DNA from: JdFR-22 sp964534325
Lineage (GTDB): Archaea; Halobacteriota; Archaeoglobi; Archaeoglobales; Archaeoglobaceae
Length of the DNA: 64,000 nt
Assembly (NCBI GenBank): GCA_964534325.1
Contig: CAZHOR010000001.1
Location: 124,001-188,000, forward strand
Direction: 5' to 3'
A model generated the notes under the pieces. That model saw nothing but the letters and a program-made list of their open reading frames with translations. It did not search any database and was not told the DNA's origin. Of this stretch, positions 26,842 through 35,842 are shown piece after piece. How positions within the stretch are numbered: position 1 is the stretch's first letter; the number at the start of each line of letters is the position of its first letter. The position numbers were made by a program, and so were the translations under genes.

Positions 26842-28179
26842 ATGAGGTGTCACCATAAATTGGTAAATCAAAAGATGTTGGCAGCTGTTTTACTTACTTT
26901 AACTCTTGCGGTAACATTTTCTGGTTGCTCTGAAACGAAGTCTGTGGAGGAGATGAGAAGCTCAGGGGACGTAGAGGGGTTAATAAAAAAACTGAATAGT
27001 ACGGACAGCAACACCAGGGCTCAAGCTGCTCAGGCATTGGGAGAAATAAAGGATGAGAGGGCGATCAAGCCTCTAATATATACTCTAAAAAATGCGGAAG
27101 ACAGCAACGTAAAACAAAAGGCAGCAGAAGCCGTGGCCAAGATAGGTAATGCCAATGAAGCACTACCACCTCTCATAGATGCTCTCAAACACGATGACTG
27201 GGTAGTTCGTTATAGGGCAGCTCAGGCAATAGGCACTCTCGGAGATCCTCGAGCAGCCCCTGCCCTCATCAGGACGCTAAATGACCCTGTAAAAGACGTT
27301 CGAAAGAATGCTGCGTGGGCATTAGGTGAAGTGGGAGACAAGAGGGGTGTAGAGCCCCTGATAGAGACCATAAGGAATGATGAGGGCCATGACGTCCGCG
27401 AAGAGGCGAAAGATGCAGTGATAAAGCTGGGAACCAAAGCAGTCGACCCCCTGATACAGACACTGGAAGATGATGATGTAGAAACCCGCAGTTTTGCTGC
27501 CAAAGCTTTAGGAGATATTGGAGGAGCCAGAGGGACTCCTAGGGAACTGCGCCAAAAAATAGCCATACCCCTCATCGGGTCATTCAAAGACCCCAGTGCC
27601 GAAGTGAGGTTGACCACTGCGAAATCGCTTGATAGACTTGGATACACACCCAGAAACGACACTGAGAGATTATGGTATCTGGTAGCAAAAAGAGATTGGA
27701 ATAACGTATCCTACATGGGCAGGATGGCCGTTGACCCCCTTATAAATGCCTTGAGAAGTAGTAACTCCCAGGTCAAGTGGGGTGCCACTAAGGCCCTGGT
27801 TAGGATAGGGTCACCCGCAGTAGATCCTCTTATTAAAGCACTGAGATATAACGATACCCGGGTCCAGGCCGCCATAGCTCTGGAGATCATCGGAACTTCC
27901 AAAGCCAAGGGAGCAGTGAACGAATTCATCAAAGAGTATCAGGCCGACCTGAAATATATTGCAGACAATCACAAACAAATAATTGAACAAGAGGATATAA
28001 GGGGACATGAATTCCTCCTGGTCCTCGCTCTAGAGCGTTACGGAGACAACGAGATGATTAACACCTACCTGCAGACAGAGAATCCTGTTCTACGAGACGC
28101 TGCTGGTTACTGGGCAGAGAGACATCACAGGAACGTGATGACAGAAAGCTCCGGCAACAGCTCATCCAGCTGGCCTTGA
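26842..28179 (+). CDS. Secreted HEAT-repeat (PBS-lyase type) lipoprotein
   Basis: About 445 residues. Signal with basic N-region, hydrophobic VLLTLTLAVTF and lipobox SGCSE. The rest is a solenoid of about 11 HEAT repeats of 31-35 residues (pattern A-x-x-A-L-G-x-I-x-D-x-R-A-x-x-P-L). Likely a protein-binding scaffold on the cell surface. TATATAAT at 26800-26807 places transcription near 26827, so the start is ATG 26842 or ATG 26833; the longer frame from 26734 would precede the promoter and is rejected. Confidence 0.82.
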   Translation: MRCHHKLVNQKMLAAVLLTLTLAVTFSGCSETKSVEEMRSSGDVEGLIKKLNSTDSNTRAQAAQALGEIKDERAIKPLIYTLKNAEDSNVKQKAAEAVAKIGNANEALPPLIDALKHDDWVVRYRAAQAIGTLGDPRAAPALIRTLNDPVKDVRKNAAWALGEVGDKRGVEPLIETIRNDEGHDVREEAKDAVIKLGTKAVDPLIQTLEDDDVETRSFAAKALGDIGGARGTPRELRQKIAIPLIGSFKDPSAEVRLTTAKSLDRLGYTPRNDTERLWYLVAKRDWNNVSYMGRMAVDPLINALRSSNSQVKWGATKALVRIGSPAVDPLIKALRYNDTRVQAAIALEIIGTSKAKGAVNEFIKEYQADLKYIADNHKQIIEQEDIRGHEFLLVLALERYGDNEMINTYLQTENPVLRDAAGYWAERHHRNVMTESSGNSSSSWP

Positions 28180-28218
28180 TCAACTACTTTTTTGCTTTCT
28201 AATCTTACTTTTCGCTTT

Positions 28219-28500
28219 TTATTCGGTCATCTCTTCTACTTCTTTCTTCCCAGCCTCCAGCTCTTCTACCTGTTCCTGATCAAGTTTCAGCAGCATGGTC
28301 TGGAACTCGCCAACATGCGTTTTCTCTTCTTTCGCCACGTCCTCAAGAACTGCTTTGATATTCTTATCTTGGGCCAGGTTTGCCATCTGTTCGTAGAGGT
28401 TGATGGCGTCAAGCTCAGCGATTATAGCTGCTCGCAAAATCTCTTTATCTATATCTCCTTTCTCAATTCCTTCCAGATTTATGGGTATCTTGGACAACAT
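28219..28500 (-). CDS. Stand-alone ferritin-like protein of the encapsulin-fused type
   Basis: 93 residues. Two helices carry E in IIAELDAINLYEQM and EExxH in AKEEKTHVGEFQTML, the iron ligands of encapsulated ferritins. The sequence closely recalls the N-terminal ferritin-like domain fused to the encapsulin shell in Pyrococcus. Here it is a separate gene with no shell gene in the window. It would form dimers or decamers with a di-iron site between subunits and oxidise ferrous iron. GGAGGTGG precedes the ATG, and a TATA-like AAATTTATTTA lies at about 28535-28545. Confidence 0.82.
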   Translation of the reverse strand: MLSKIPINLEGIEKGDIDKEILRAAIIAELDAINLYEQMANLAQDKNIKAVLEDVAKEEKTHVGEFQTMLLKLDQEQVEELEAGKKEVEEMTE

Positions 28501-28549
28501 AATTACCCCACCTCCCTCTCAAGTATTCACCAATACTAAATAAATTTAC

Positions 28550-28598
28550 TCTTGAGCATCTGGGCTTTCACAACTAAATTTTCAATCCCAGCTCAAGA
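28550..28598 (-). other. Two-step hairpin upstream of the ferritin-like gene
   Basis: TCTTGAG (28550-28556) pairs with CTCAAGA (28592-28598), and inside it CTGGG pairs with CCCAG. A TATA-like ATATCTATAAG lies at 28621-28631 on the reverse strand, 25 nt before the hairpin. It may be a structured leader from a second, upstream promoter of the ferritin-like gene, or an unrelated small RNA. Confidence 0.3.
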
Positions 28599-28656
28599 AA
28601 GAGGGGGTTAGGCACACAACTTATAGATATACGTTAAAAGCCCATAAAAGTCTTGT

Positions 28657-28947
28657 TCAGGTCAACCAAAGCTCAACCGATGCCGGAGTGTCCCCCCTGT
28701 TGGCAAAGACGATGCGGGTTCCTGAGGGTACATTACCTGATGCAGAGTGATCTGTTGTTCTCTGTTTTGACATGTGAGGATCGTAACTGAAGCTTCCGCC
28801 CTCCATAACCAGCTCGGCGTCCTTTTTGGAGGGTACAACCCAAATGTCAATGATGTGGTTGCTCTTTACCTTGAACTGCAATTGGTGGGAGTAAGGACCC
28901 AGCGTCTGAGCGTGAAATGGCTGGATGGTCAACTTCTTATACTCCAT
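28657..28947 (-). CDS. Small beta-rich protein, unknown
   Basis: 96 residues from ATG 28947 (9 bases inside the longest frame). Predicted beta-sandwich-like alternation: LTIQPFHAQTLGPYSHQLQFKV-type strands, then IVFANRGDTPASVELWLT at the end. No signal peptide or cysteines. A TATA box (ATTTATAAAATAA, about 28962-28974) lies about 22 nt upstream, consistent with a leaderless start at 28947. Family not recognised. Confidence 0.65.
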   Translation of the reverse strand: MEYKKLTIQPFHAQTLGPYSHQLQFKVKSNHIIDIWVVPSKKDAELVMEGGSFSYDPHMSKQRTTDHSASGNVPSGTRIVFANRGDTPASVELWLT

Positions 28948-29040
28948 AGACCGCAAGTTATTTTATAAATATTAAATTTATCGATTAAAAAGTGATGCTT
29001 ATGATTATTTAATAAAAACTGGTTCCAAAAAAGATGTACT

Positions 29041-29070
29041 CATAACACTAGCCTCCATAACACTAGCCTC
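29041..29070. repeat. Two tandem copies of a 15-bp unit
   Basis: CATAACACTAGCCTC occurs twice in a row (29041-29055, 29056-29070). It lies in the gap between two small genes; probably replication slippage. Confidence 0.85.
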
Positions 29071-29114
29071 CAATCCGATAGAAACTGGTCAGATGACCAC
29101 GAAAGCTCCAGCGC

Positions 29115-29363
29115 CTATATGGCTTCTGATTTAATTTTCGTTCTGTTCACAACCACGTAATCCCCTATGGACTTGATATCATCAAACGGGATTATGTAGT
29201 ATCCGCCCTGCATGTCCAGCTTGAGGTGCTTGTTCTCAGGCTTGACCACCAGGTTTATTAGGGACCCAGTCTTGAACTCGGCGCTCAGATTCTGGACAGT
29301 TCCGATCACAGTCCCATCCAGAGACATGACAACTTTTTTGGCCAATTTTTTGGCGAATATCAT
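29115..29363 (-). CDS. PRC-barrel domain protein
   Basis: 82 residues. PRC-barrel pattern: KKVVMSLDGTVIGTVQNLS and YYIIPFDDIKSIGDYVVV. Single-domain PRC proteins are abundant in euryarchaea and have been linked to cell division (CdpB-type) and RNA metabolism; which applies here cannot be told. TATA-like TTATAATATAAC immediately upstream suggests a leaderless mRNA. Confidence 0.85.
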   Translation of the reverse strand: MIFAKKLAKKVVMSLDGTVIGTVQNLSAEFKTGSLINLVVKPENKHLKLDMQGGYYIIPFDDIKSIGDYVVVNRTKIKSEAI

Positions 29364-29407
29364 GTTATATTATAACACAGCAGGAGTACTTTATAACTTT
29401 TTGGAAA

Positions 29408-29977
29408 TCATTCGGTTTCTTTGCCGTTGTAGTGTATCTTATCCCACAGAACGTTCTTGCCGACGACCACGTCTCTAACCTGCTTTTCTGTTTTGCTCAA
29501 CTGCCCTGTCCTACCAGTCTTCACTTCCACAAAGGCTATTTGTCTGACCTCACCGTCACACATGCCGTCAAAAACAATAAAATCGACAGGAGTCCCAATG
29601 AATCTGGCATCTTTGGGATTGTATTTGAAATCCTTAAAATAGGGCATGATATGCTCGGTGACCTTACCCATTATCACCGCTCTGCTCTTGCTGATGGCAT
29701 CCTCCCTGATTCCTTTCTCTTTCTGGGACTTCCACTGATCGAGTTTGGCCTCGTAATCTCTTTTCATTCCGTCCGCAATTACCTGTTTCTGGTTTTCCAT
29801 TTCTTTTTCTCTCCACTCCTCAAATAATTCTCTTGCTCTTGTTTCCATGTTCCTCAAGGTTTGCTCATACTTGGCGGAGAGCTCTTTCTGTTCCATGGAG
29901 ATCTTGAATAACAAGGCCAGAAGGCAGAATACCATGATCACAAGAAATCCCATTACAATGAGTACCCAGTCTTCCAT
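29408..29977 (-). CDS. Membrane-anchored Hjc-related endonuclease-like protein
   Basis: 189 residues. One N-terminal membrane helix (VLIVMGFLVIMVFCLLALLF), a coiled coil (about 35-85), then a nuclease-like core GTPVDFIVFDG ... IAFVEVKTGRTGQLSKTEKQ. The D-x(n)-E-x-K arrangement with following Gln/Lys matches the Holliday-junction-resolvase-related family. The catalytic triad is visible, so it may be active; a membrane-tethered DNase is unusual. Confidence 0.75.
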   Translation of the reverse strand: MEDWVLIVMGFLVIMVFCLLALLFKISMEQKELSAKYEQTLRNMETRARELFEEWREKEMENQKQVIADGMKRDYEAKLDQWKSQKEKGIREDAISKSRAVIMGKVTEHIMPYFKDFKYNPKDARFIGTPVDFIVFDGMCDGEVRQIAFVEVKTGRTGQLSKTEKQVRDVVVGKNVLWDKIHYNGKETE

Positions 29978-30118
29978 TGTTACACCTTCTGCGGTCTTAT
30001 AGCTGTTTTACCTGACCTGAAAGTCTTCATAGGTCAATCCATTCTTAGTTATGCCCGTAAACTAATTTATAATGTTTAGGGGTATGGTGAAAGTGTTAAC
30101 CGCTAAATCCCTTCAAAA

Positions 30119-31024
30119 ATGAATTATATGAAGAGAGAGGATGTAGTTAATATGGAAATTCTAGCCGAAAACGGTATCAAGCTCACTCTTGTCGATCTTG
30201 ATGAGTTCGCCAGTGATTATGAATTAAAAAGAGCTATAAAACATTTCTCTGAATCTAAAACTCCGCACGTAGAGGCTATAATGGATAAAAATGAGAAATA
30301 TAGTGCCGTAACCATCACCATACCCAAAGAGTGGGAAAAGAATTGTACATTCCTTCTGGAAGAGCTTTATGAAGAGATGCATAATAGAGGACTGCATTTA
30401 GCCAGATATTCTCCTCCTGAATACTCTATTGGAGAACTAAGCTTCAAAGAAGTTACATTTTTCCTCCCATACTCCTATGAAGAAAGAATGGAGAAGGCCA
30501 AACAGATCGCCAGGATCGCTCATCAGTGTATAAGCCCCAAAACCACCGAAATCGCCGGAGAGATAAGAACGGTCGACGAAATGCAATACGTGGTGGTCAG
30601 GAATGCTCATGAATTCTGGTGCAACGACCAAGATAGCGGAGAGAAGATCGTGGAGTACTGCCTGAAGTTCAAGTTGCCCTACATCCAGCTTGGAATGCAA
30701 TTCCCTTATTCCAGGTCAGACAGGGCCAGAATAGATATATACTTCCTCAGAGAATGGGTAGATGAGGACAACGCTCTCCCTGAAAAGATCAAGGATAAGT
30801 TGATGGAGTTCGTTTACACCGAGCCATGGGAGACCGACATAATCGCTCATTCCCCACCTCTCTGGATGGCAAATTACTACGGGTACAGAAGTGACTGGTG
30901 GGGTATTACCACCCCGGACTTCATTATAATACCCGCAGTGACCACCTCACGCGACAGAGGGGACAGAGTGGCTAAAGAAGTGACAAAGATCGTCCAGCAA
31001 TGCATGAAAGAGTTAAAGGAGTGA
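30119..31024 (+). CDS. Uncharacterised protein, 301 residues
   Basis: No family recognised. Soluble, mixed alpha/beta, acidic, with a basic stretch EKAKQIARIAHQC and an aromatic-rich C-terminal part (PLWMANYYGYRSDWWGITTPDF). Met 12 (30152) is another possible start. A TATA-like AATTTATAATG lies at about 30065-30075. Codon use and spacing look like a real gene. Confidence 0.6.
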   Translation: MNYMKREDVVNMEILAENGIKLTLVDLDEFASDYELKRAIKHFSESKTPHVEAIMDKNEKYSAVTITIPKEWEKNCTFLLEELYEEMHNRGLHLARYSPPEYSIGELSFKEVTFFLPYSYEERMEKAKQIARIAHQCISPKTTEIAGEIRTVDEMQYVVVRNAHEFWCNDQDSGEKIVEYCLKFKLPYIQLGMQFPYSRSDRARIDIYFLREWVDEDNALPEKIKDKLMEFVYTEPWETDIIAHSPPLWMANYYGYRSDWWGITTPDFIIIPAVTTSRDRGDRVAKEVTKIVQQCMKELKE

Positions 31025-31029
31025 CCATG

Positions 31030-31317
31030 CTATAGATCAGGCCCTCCAGAGAACCCATACTGTCCAGAATAGGACATAGCTCCTTTATCATCGGTTTTCG
31101 ATTCACCTGCCTGTTCCAGAGCCTTTATAATTTCTTCTGCCGTGACCTTCTTCTTGCTATCGGGTTTGACGGAGGACAGAACTTTTTCCAGTACCTCCAA
31201 AGTTTTATCCCAGCCTATAGACCCTGCTATACCTCTTAACCTCACAACCGCTTTTTCCCAATTCTCTTCGCTTTCTCCCAGGTCCTCATAAATGGATAAA
31301 TTATAAGTTTCTCCCAT
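31030..31317 (-). CDS. Uncharacterised small helical protein
   Basis: 95 residues, helical, with a flexible Gly/Ser-rich tail. Converges on the 301-residue gene with a 5-base gap. TATA-like CTAAATTTTTAAC lies about 25 nt upstream, so the mRNA could be leaderless. No known family. Confidence 0.55.
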   Translation of the reverse strand: MGETYNLSIYEDLGESEENWEKAVVRLRGIAGSIGWDKTLEVLEKVLSSVKPDSKKKVTAEEIIKALEQAGESKTDDKGAMSYSGQYGFSGGPDL

Positions 31318-31490
31318 GATTTAATATGGTTTTGAACAGTTAAAAATTTAGCGAAACTTAAATTTCTGCGGAAAGCAAGGAGAAGGAAACGGATTTCTCC
31401 ACATCCGGGAGAAAGAGCAGGGTTCAAACCTCTAAAAAATTTCTCTTACATTTAAAAATATTAATATATCGTCCATTAAAGTTCAAGTCC

Positions 31491-32231
31491 ATGGTTTTGG
31501 ACTTAATAATAATCAGTGCTTTACTGGTCAGCATACTATCTTTTGCAGGAGTAGTGACCATGACCATGTCCGGTAAGCTCTTTCAAAGGATCCTTCTTCT
31601 TCTGGTGGCCTTCTCTGCTGGAGCATTGATGGGTGGAGCGTTTATTCATTTGATGCCCGAGTCATTAGAGAAGGTCGAGCCCCTTCAGGCTTTCACTATA
31701 CTTTTACTCGGTTTTTCTTCCTTCTTTTTGCTGGAGAGATTCCTCATGTGGAGGCACTGCCATAAACACGACTGCGAAGTCCACCCCTTCACCTACCTCA
31801 ACCTGGTTGGTGATGGCCTGCACAACTTCATCGACGGGATAATCATAGCCGCAGGCTACCTCACCAGTATTCCTGTAGGTATTGTAGCCACATTAGCCGT
31901 GGCCGCACACGAAATCCCTCAAGAGCTGGGAGATTTCGCCGTGCTCGTATATGGTGGGTTTTCAAAGGCGAAAGCTCTTTTATTCAACTTTATTTCAGCG
32001 GTAACAGCCATTGGAGGTGCCTTAATAGCTTATTTCCTGTTCCTGACTCCCGAGAACATTGTCCTGGTCCTGCCCTTCGCTGCAGGCAACTTCCTGTACA
32101 TAGCCAGCTCCGACCTCATACCCGAACTCCATAAAGAAGTCAGCCTTAAAAGGTCTTTCCTGTTCTTCGTGATGTTCATCATCGGTATCGGACTGATGTA
32201 TTCTCTCAAAATGATCTTCGGAGCAGATTAA
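31491..32231 (+). CDS. ZIP-family metal transporter
   Basis: 246 residues, eight membrane segments. Metal-site motifs HNFIDGIIIA (TM4) and HEIPQELGD (TM5) are intact; a His/Cys-rich loop (WRHCHKHDCEVH) sits between TM3 and TM4. Imports Zn(II) or Fe(II). The HEIPQE form belongs to the ZupT/gufA-like group. Confidence 0.92.
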   Translation: MVLDLIIISALLVSILSFAGVVTMTMSGKLFQRILLLLVAFSAGALMGGAFIHLMPESLEKVEPLQAFTILLLGFSSFFLLERFLMWRHCHKHDCEVHPFTYLNLVGDGLHNFIDGIIIAAGYLTSIPVGIVATLAVAAHEIPQELGDFAVLVYGGFSKAKALLFNFISAVTAIGGALIAYFLFLTPENIVLVLPFAAGNFLYIASSDLIPELHKEVSLKRSFLFFVMFIIGIGLMYSLKMIFGAD

Positions 32232-32292
32232 GACAGCCGAACAGACAGGATTTCACTTAAAATGGTTAAGGAAAAAGAAGAAATTATCTGGC

Positions 32293-34413
32293 TTATCTTT
32301 TCCGCAGGTATATCGCAGCCAAAATGCCTACCACTGCGAACACTAACTCGAAACCTGGAACCATTCTCTGCAGAGTAGGAACTGTCATGTCCTCTCTTCT
32401 TCTGAGAGTAGGGGTTTCTTTGGCAGATTCTTCCGTATGGGAGTTTTGATCATTCTGCGTTTCCTGATACTGCTCCGTGGCCTGTGGAGTTGGGGTTGCA
32501 GGCTGAGGAGTAGGGGTCAGGCTATCGGTTTCGTTTTGTAAGGCTTGTTCGGCCGTATCGTTTGTATTTTCTGCATTTGAGGTGTTGGTAGCATTGCTTG
32601 CCTGTGGGGCGGATGTGGACGTGTTCATGTTCGAAGCGGACTCAGACTGTGGAGAACCAGATGTGTCGTTTATAGATTCTACAGATCCAACTATGTTGAT
32701 TAGAAAGAACTTCTGAGGGTCTTTATCTATATCTATCCGGTCAGATGAAGAGGCATAGAAGAACAGGTTGCTGTAGCCTGTATCCGCAATATTGCTTACC
32801 TTGATCTGGAAATCGAAATCACCTTCTTTCGCATAGACCACCTTGTCCTCCGACTTGGCCTCGTATACTCCTCCTGATGGGTCTTCGGTTAGTTCCATGA
32901 ACGTTTCATCGTCTCCGGCAAAAACATATACCCTATCCGTGGTGGTGTTACCCGTCACATTGAGCAAACCACCTCTGGCAACCTTCTTTTTGTCCAGATT
33001 CACTTCCAGCTCATTCTTCATTATCTTGATGTTAACGGAGTCTTCATCAAGCTTGTTTGTGGTGCCCGGAGAGAAAATGACTGCAGTTACTTCGTATGAA
33101 GCAAAGGATGCGACGTCATCTATACGCATACCGCCAGTATTCCATGTGCCGTCTGAACCCACCATGGCTTTGACATACTCGGTGCCACCTACATTATCAG
33201 AAGATACGTGCTGAATAAAGCTCAAATCGCTTCTTTTGATATAGACCAGACTTCCGGAGCCCAGAGATGAGGTCCCCTTGAGATCTATGATGTCGTTGCG
33301 GCGGTAGGTTACATCATCCATACCGAATTCAACTTGAGGAGAGGTGACCTCTATGTACTCCGTATCCTCGTCGGTGTATTCTCCCCCTGTGGTGACTTTT
33401 GCTATTAGCTTATACTGAACATCCTTTTCCCATGTTAGGGGGAACGTCATCTTTTTTTCGAAGGTGCGGTTCTCCTTCACATCTATGGAGTACGTCTCCA
33501 CCTTATTCCGGGAATCATGGACCTCAACAGTTACTTTGTTCGATCCGATGGTGGTATCATCCTGATTGCTGTCCGTGATAGCAACATTTGTTTTACCTTC
33601 AAGCAAGAGGTCCTGTCCTATTGCTATGGTGTTTCTGTTGGTCATAAGATCTATCTCTGGCTTAGAAATGGTGAAATCCAGCTGCTCTACTTCATCGGGA
33701 TGCTCAGGGTCCCATATCTGAAGGGCATATGAGCCAGTGGTGCCTCCACAGGAATCGAATATGGTCAAAGTAGATACTCTCAGCTCTATCTGGTGTTCGG
33801 GGTTGGAGACCAGTGCTTCTGTCCCATCAACACTTTTGCTTCCGTCAACAACCGAGTCTTCAGCCAGTGTCTGGAAAGAACTCAACTCGTAAGGACCCAA
33901 TAAGGTCCACTTATACTCATTTGCGGTGATGGTACCAACAACAAGTATTTTGTCTCCCACAGCTATATCAGATCCTTGATTTTCCAGATCGATCAATATC
34001 TCCGGACTCAGTAGGTGCGTCGTGATGACCTTGTCGGTGGAAACGTAAGTCTGGTTATCCAGATCAACTCTTATAGAGAAGTTGGTTGCTGGCCGATACG
34101 ATTCTGCTGGAAGGGTAACAGATTTGGATTCCATCCCTTCTTCCAGTTCGAACCGCTCTATGAGGTTGTTGTAGTTGTCTCTATCCCTAATGTCTATGTA
34201 ACCAGATTGAGATTTAGGATACTTTACTTCTACTTTCAATGGATCTCCATAACTTATCTTTATTTTGTCATTGTTCTCCTCTTTAATGTCCAGAAGCTTT
34301 ACAGAGATGTCTCCACTACCGAATGTACTCGAGTCCGTACCAGACGCTCCCCCAATGATGAACAATAGTATGATCATTAATAAACCAACCCTTATGCAGG
34401 CACTCATATGCAC
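32293..34413 (-). CDS. Large PGF-CTERM surface protein (DUF3821-like)
   Basis: 706 residues. N-terminal signal peptide (about 10-25), several beta-sandwich modules of about 100 residues with phrases such as ITVEVH and YRRNDIIDLKGTSS seen in methanogen envelope proteins, a Thr/Pro/Ser/Gln-rich stalk (about 610-680) and a C-terminal VPGFELVFAVVGILAAIYLRKR-like sorting tail: PGF, hydrophobic helix, basic end. The tail is the recognition signal for archaeosortase A. Dense sequons in the stalk predict N-glycosylation. Probably an S-layer-associated cell-surface protein. Confidence 0.85.
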   Translation of the reverse strand: MHMSACIRVGLLMIILLFIIGGASGTDSSTFGSGDISVKLLDIKEENNDKIKISYGDPLKVEVKYPKSQSGYIDIRDRDNYNNLIERFELEEGMESKSVTLPAESYRPATNFSIRVDLDNQTYVSTDKVITTHLLSPEILIDLENQGSDIAVGDKILVVGTITANEYKWTLLGPYELSSFQTLAEDSVVDGSKSVDGTEALVSNPEHQIELRVSTLTIFDSCGGTTGSYALQIWDPEHPDEVEQLDFTISKPEIDLMTNRNTIAIGQDLLLEGKTNVAITDSNQDDTTIGSNKVTVEVHDSRNKVETYSIDVKENRTFEKKMTFPLTWEKDVQYKLIAKVTTGGEYTDEDTEYIEVTSPQVEFGMDDVTYRRNDIIDLKGTSSLGSGSLVYIKRSDLSFIQHVSSDNVGGTEYVKAMVGSDGTWNTGGMRIDDVASFASYEVTAVIFSPGTTNKLDEDSVNIKIMKNELEVNLDKKKVARGGLLNVTGNTTTDRVYVFAGDDETFMELTEDPSGGVYEAKSEDKVVYAKEGDFDFQIKVSNIADTGYSNLFFYASSSDRIDIDKDPQKFFLINIVGSVESINDTSGSPQSESASNMNTSTSAPQASNATNTSNAENTNDTAEQALQNETDSLTPTPQPATPTPQATEQYQETQNDQNSHTEESAKETPTLRRREDMTVPTLQRMVPGFELVFAVVGILAAIYLRKR

Positions 34414-34446
34414 TCAGCATAATTATTATTAGTAGATAGATAAATT

Positions 34447-34974
34447 TTACTGAGGCCAGTTGATTATCAGATACGGTGGTAATTCCATACCACATACCGG
34501 ACCCACAAGGACGTTCCACTCCGTCTCCTTTTCCACTTCGTCCTTGAGGCTGGCTGCAAAACCGGGTATTACCATGGATCTGTGCTCTACCAGTTTCTCA
34601 ATTCCCGAAGAGTAAACAGTTTTCTTTATCTCTTTGCCACTGAATATATTCAGCACTACAGACATATCCACCGTATGGCCACCCGTATCTATTGACATAA
34701 TGTAGCAGTCCATGTCTGCTGTATCCAGCACAGTTCCCAGGACCATATGAGTATATATGCTGTTCCCAGTAACAAGAACTGGAGAACCCTCATCAGGGGT
34801 TCCAATAGTAATCACACCCGTATCCGCTGAAACTGGTGTTTCGGGGACTGGGACCTCCGGCAGAATGTCTTCAGCCTCATCCAGGAGACGAAAAAGGTCT
34901 GCATACTGGCTATTATCCATAAGGCCCTGGTATTTTTGGGTGTCAACTCTGTCCAGGTATAAATCCGCACCCAT
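34447..34974 (-). CDS. Stand-alone CdhE-like corrinoid-protein domain
   Basis: 175 residues. The core (PVLVTGNSIYTHMVLGTVLD, DTGGHTVDMSVVL, HRSMVIPGFAASLKDEVEK, WNVLVGPV) resembles the C-terminal domain of the corrinoid iron-sulfur protein large subunit CdhE/AcsC of CO dehydrogenase/acetyl-CoA synthase. The TIM barrel and Fe4S4 domain of the full protein are missing. No other cdh genes are nearby. It could bind a corrinoid and act as an accessory methyl carrier or reactivation partner; this is inference. Confidence 0.65.
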   Translation of the reverse strand: MGADLYLDRVDTQKYQGLMDNSQYADLFRLLDEAEDILPEVPVPETPVSADTGVITIGTPDEGSPVLVTGNSIYTHMVLGTVLDTADMDCYIMSIDTGGHTVDMSVVLNIFSGKEIKKTVYSSGIEKLVEHRSMVIPGFAASLKDEVEKETEWNVLVGPVCGMELPPYLIINWPQ

Positions 34975-35092
34975 AAAAGATGATTCTGATTGCCTTCATT
35001 AAACTCTTCTCCTTACATCAAGATGGTCAATATGTTTTAGCTACCGGATAGCTAACACAAGAATTTTAATACCTGCCTTAGAATTTCCATTC

Positions 35093-35590
35093 ATGATCCT
35101 TAAAGGTAGAGCATGGAAATTCGGTGACAATATCTCCACCGACCACATAACTCCGGGAAGATACTATCATCTCCGGAGCAACATGCCAGAGCTTGCCAAG
35201 CACGTAATGGAAGACGCTAACCCCGAATTCCCCCAGAAAATGAAAGAGGGTGATTTTGTAGTGGGTGGAGAGAACTTCGGGATGGGAAGCAGCAGAGAGC
35301 ACGCTCCCCTATCACTCAAGATAGCCGGCGTCTCGGCCGTGCTTGCCAAATCTTTTGCCCGGATATTTTACAGGAACGCCATCAATGTGGGGCTCCCACT
35401 GCTCACGGTAGACACGGACAAAATAGAAGAGGGCGATGAGCTGGAAGTGGACCTCACTTCCGGAAAAATAAAGAATCACACTAAAGTCTCCACCCTCAAA
35501 GCCCAACCCATGCCCAATGCAATGATAAGGGTTTTAGAGGAAGGAGGCATCGTTAACCTCATAAAGAAGGAAGGAGACATAACCGTTTAA
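35093..35590 (+). CDS. leuD: 3-isopropylmalate dehydratase small subunit (LeuD-type)
   Basis: 165 residues. Signature GRAWKFGDNISTDHITPGRY and the swivel loop GENFGMGSSREHAP with AKSFARIFYRNAIN. The YYHLR segment after the first motif is the archaeal specificity loop; Leu/Arg versus other residues decides isopropylmalate or homoaconitate use, which I cannot settle. Large subunit not in window. Confidence 0.9.
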   Translation: MILKGRAWKFGDNISTDHITPGRYYHLRSNMPELAKHVMEDANPEFPQKMKEGDFVVGGENFGMGSSREHAPLSLKIAGVSAVLAKSFARIFYRNAINVGLPLLTVDTDKIEEGDELEVDLTSGKIKNHTKVSTLKAQPMPNAMIRVLEEGGIVNLIKKEGDITV

Positions 35591-35674
35591 TCCTAACACT
35601 CTTTTTTGACTAACCCCCTCCCTCATCATGAGAAAAAGGTAAATAGTATAAAACATTCCATTATAACTATAACC

Positions 35675-35821
35675 ATGCAGGAAGTTGAACAGTCAGAACC
35701 CAATACCAAAAAAAGATCGAATTACAAATGCAATACATGTGGGAATGATGCTTATTTCTGGAGGGACTCCGGCAGATTAAAGTGCCAGATCTGTGGAGAT
35801 TTTGTATATTACCTCATATAA
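35675..35821 (+). CDS. Small zinc-ribbon protein
   Basis: 48 residues from ATG 35675. Two CxxC knuckles (CNTCGND and CQICGD) 18 residues apart. Looks like the small RPC12/RpoP-like or transcription-factor-type ribbon of archaea; exact family unclear. TATA-like AGTATAAAAC lies about 27 nt upstream and gives a leaderless start, so the 23 codons before it are rejected. Confidence 0.6.
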   Translation: MQEVEQSEPNTKKRSNYKCNTCGNDAYFWRDSGRLKCQICGDFVYYLI

Positions 35822-35842
35822 TTTAACCATAACTCAGCAGGT

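Noticed and set aside
34447..34974. HgcA-type mercury methylation protein
   Set aside because: The N-[VI]-W-C-A-A-G-K cap motif and the membrane domain are missing, and there is no hgcB.
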